The notes under the pieces were generated by a model that saw only the letters and a program-made list of their open reading frames with translations, was not told the DNA's origin and did no database searches. Positions 63,432-64,000 of a stretch of DNA of 64,000 nt are shown here, piece after piece. The first letter of the stretch is position 1. Every line of letters starts with the position of its first letter. The position numbers and the translations under genes were made by a program. The DNA comes from Streptomyces mirabilis (GTDB lineage Bacteria; Actinomycetota; Actinomycetes; Streptomycetales; Streptomycetaceae), in assembly GCF_039503195.1 (NCBI RefSeq), contig NZ_JBCJKP010000001.1, forward strand, positions 3,162,001 through 3,226,000, read 5' to 3'.

Positions 63432-63474
63432 CCCTCGGGCGTACCAGGATCACTCCACCCTCGGGCGTACCAGG
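63432..63474. repeat. 17-bp tandem repeat at the response regulator 3' end
   Basis: CCCTCGGGCGTACCAGG at 63432-63448 and again at 63458-63474, a 26-bp period. The second copy encodes the last codons of the response regulator; the first lies past its stop. Same arrangement as the repeat at the adoK 3' end. Confidence 0.9.
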
Positions 63475-64000
63475 CCCGACTCGTAGGCGATGACGACGAG
63501 TTGGGCCCGGTCGCGGGCACCGAGCTTGGCCATGGCCCGGTTGACATGGGTCTTCACGGTGAGCGGGCTGACCTCCAGCCGCTCGGCGATCTCGTCGTTG
63601 GAGTGTCCTCCCGCGACCTGGACGAGCACCTCGCGCTCGCGCCCGGTGAGCGCCTCGAGCCGCTCGGCCCGGGCGGAGTCCCGGCCCTCGTCCGAACCGT
63701 CCCCCTGGGCGAGGAACTTGGCGATCAGTCCCTTGGTGGCCGCCGGGGACAGCAGCGCCTCGCCGCCCGCCGCGATCCGGATGGCGTTCAGCAGCTCCTC
63801 CGGCTCCGCGCCCTTGCCGAGGAAGCCGGAGGCGCCGGCCCGCAGCGACTGCACCACGTACTCGTCGACCTCGAAGGTCGTCAGCATGACCACCCGTACG
63901 TGCGCGAGTCCCGGGTCGGCGCTGATCAGCCGGGTGGCGGCGAGGCCGTCGGTGCCCGGCATCCGGATGTCCATCAACACCACGTCGGCGCGGACCTCCC
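63450..64000 (-). CDS. NarL/LuxR-family response regulator (5' end outside the window)
   Basis: About 183 residues of the C-terminal part are visible; the N-terminal acidic pocket is beyond the window edge. The receiver phosphoacceptor Asp is in VLMDIRMPGTDG, the conserved Thr in VVMLTTFEVDEYV, and the Lys in GASGFLGKGAEPEE. The LuxR helix-turn-helix follows (LTGREREVLVQVAGGHSNDE...VSPLTVKTHVNRAMAKLGAR), ending LVVIAYESGLVRPRVE. A histidine kinase partner is probably just to the right. The regulated genes are not known. Confidence 0.9.
   Translation of the reverse strand, partial: EVRADVVLMDIRMPGTDGLAATRLISADPGLAHVRVVMLTTFEVDEYVVQSLRAGASGFLGKGAEPEELLNAIRIAAGGEALLSPAATKGLIAKFLAQGDGSDEGRDSARAERLEALTGREREVLVQVAGGHSNDEIAERLEVSPLTVKTHVNRAMAKLGARDRAQLVVIAYESGLVRPRVE

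Overview
The window is high-GC actinobacterial chromosome, almost certainly Streptomyces. GTG and TTG starts are frequent, GC-rich hairpin terminators are common, and the gene content and order fit Streptomyces core genome. Genes seen include ThiO/S/G behind a TPP riboswitch, a fused TrpE-TrpG, glkA, qcrCAB/ctaCDEF, bacterioferritin with its ferredoxin, a cholesterol oxidase and a MacRS-like two-component pair. There is no prophage, insertion sequence, CRISPR array, tRNA or rRNA, and no biosynthetic cluster. It is best read as a long conserved chromosomal block.

Layout. 1-8.2 kb: tail of a phytoene-desaturase-like oxidoreductase, a Tyr/Gln-rich membrane protein, metF, thiE, an Rv2175c-type DNA-binding protein, an FAD oxidoreductase, and the TPP-riboswitch operon thiO-thiS-thiG. 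8.2-18.2 kb: PASTA Ser/Thr kinase, nfo, molybdopterin oxidoreductase, bfr/bfd with an iron box, class II DAHP synthase, a DUF1906 secreted protein, the trp attenuator with its leader peptide, trpEG and a MITE-like element. 18.2-29.1 kb: pfkA, a two-component pair, plsC, hydrolase, an SCO2127-like gene with glkA, an ArsA-like ATPase, an SRPBCC protein and a phosphoesterase. 29.4-41.1 kb: fadD, cholesterol oxidase, PimB'-like and GT87 glycosyltransferases, MATE/PadR, a lipoprotein protease and two NlpC/P60 hydrolases. 41.4-47.1 kb: NYN protein, rhomboid, an AsnC-type protein, a SAM-IV-controlled SufS-like protein and trpD. 47.3-56.7 kb: the cytochrome bc1-aa3 supercomplex genes plus an L,D-transpeptidase. 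57.0-64.0 kb: desulfurase-TusA fusion, adenosine-kinase-like protein, erpA, nadA and a truncated response regulator.

How it fits together. The order metF, Rv2175c-like, kinase, DAHP synthase, plsC, ATPase, SRPBCC, fadD, pimB', NlpC/P60, trpD, ctaE-qcrCAB, ctaF, ctaC, adoK, hesB/erpA is, as I recall it, essentially that of M. tuberculosis Rv2172c to Rv2204c. It therefore looks like an ancient actinobacterial block joining aromatic amino-acid supply, envelope lipid and mannoside synthesis, cell-wall remodelling, respiration and Fe-S/sulfur handling. RNA control is conspicuous: a TPP riboswitch, a SAM-IV riboswitch and a trp attenuator.

Sequence quality. Three conserved genes (23136-23821, 25812-26278, 40017-41056) each lose frame by one missing base inside a short G/C run, then continue as conserved protein in another frame. 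One shared cause, most likely base-calling error, is more probable than three independent pseudogenes.
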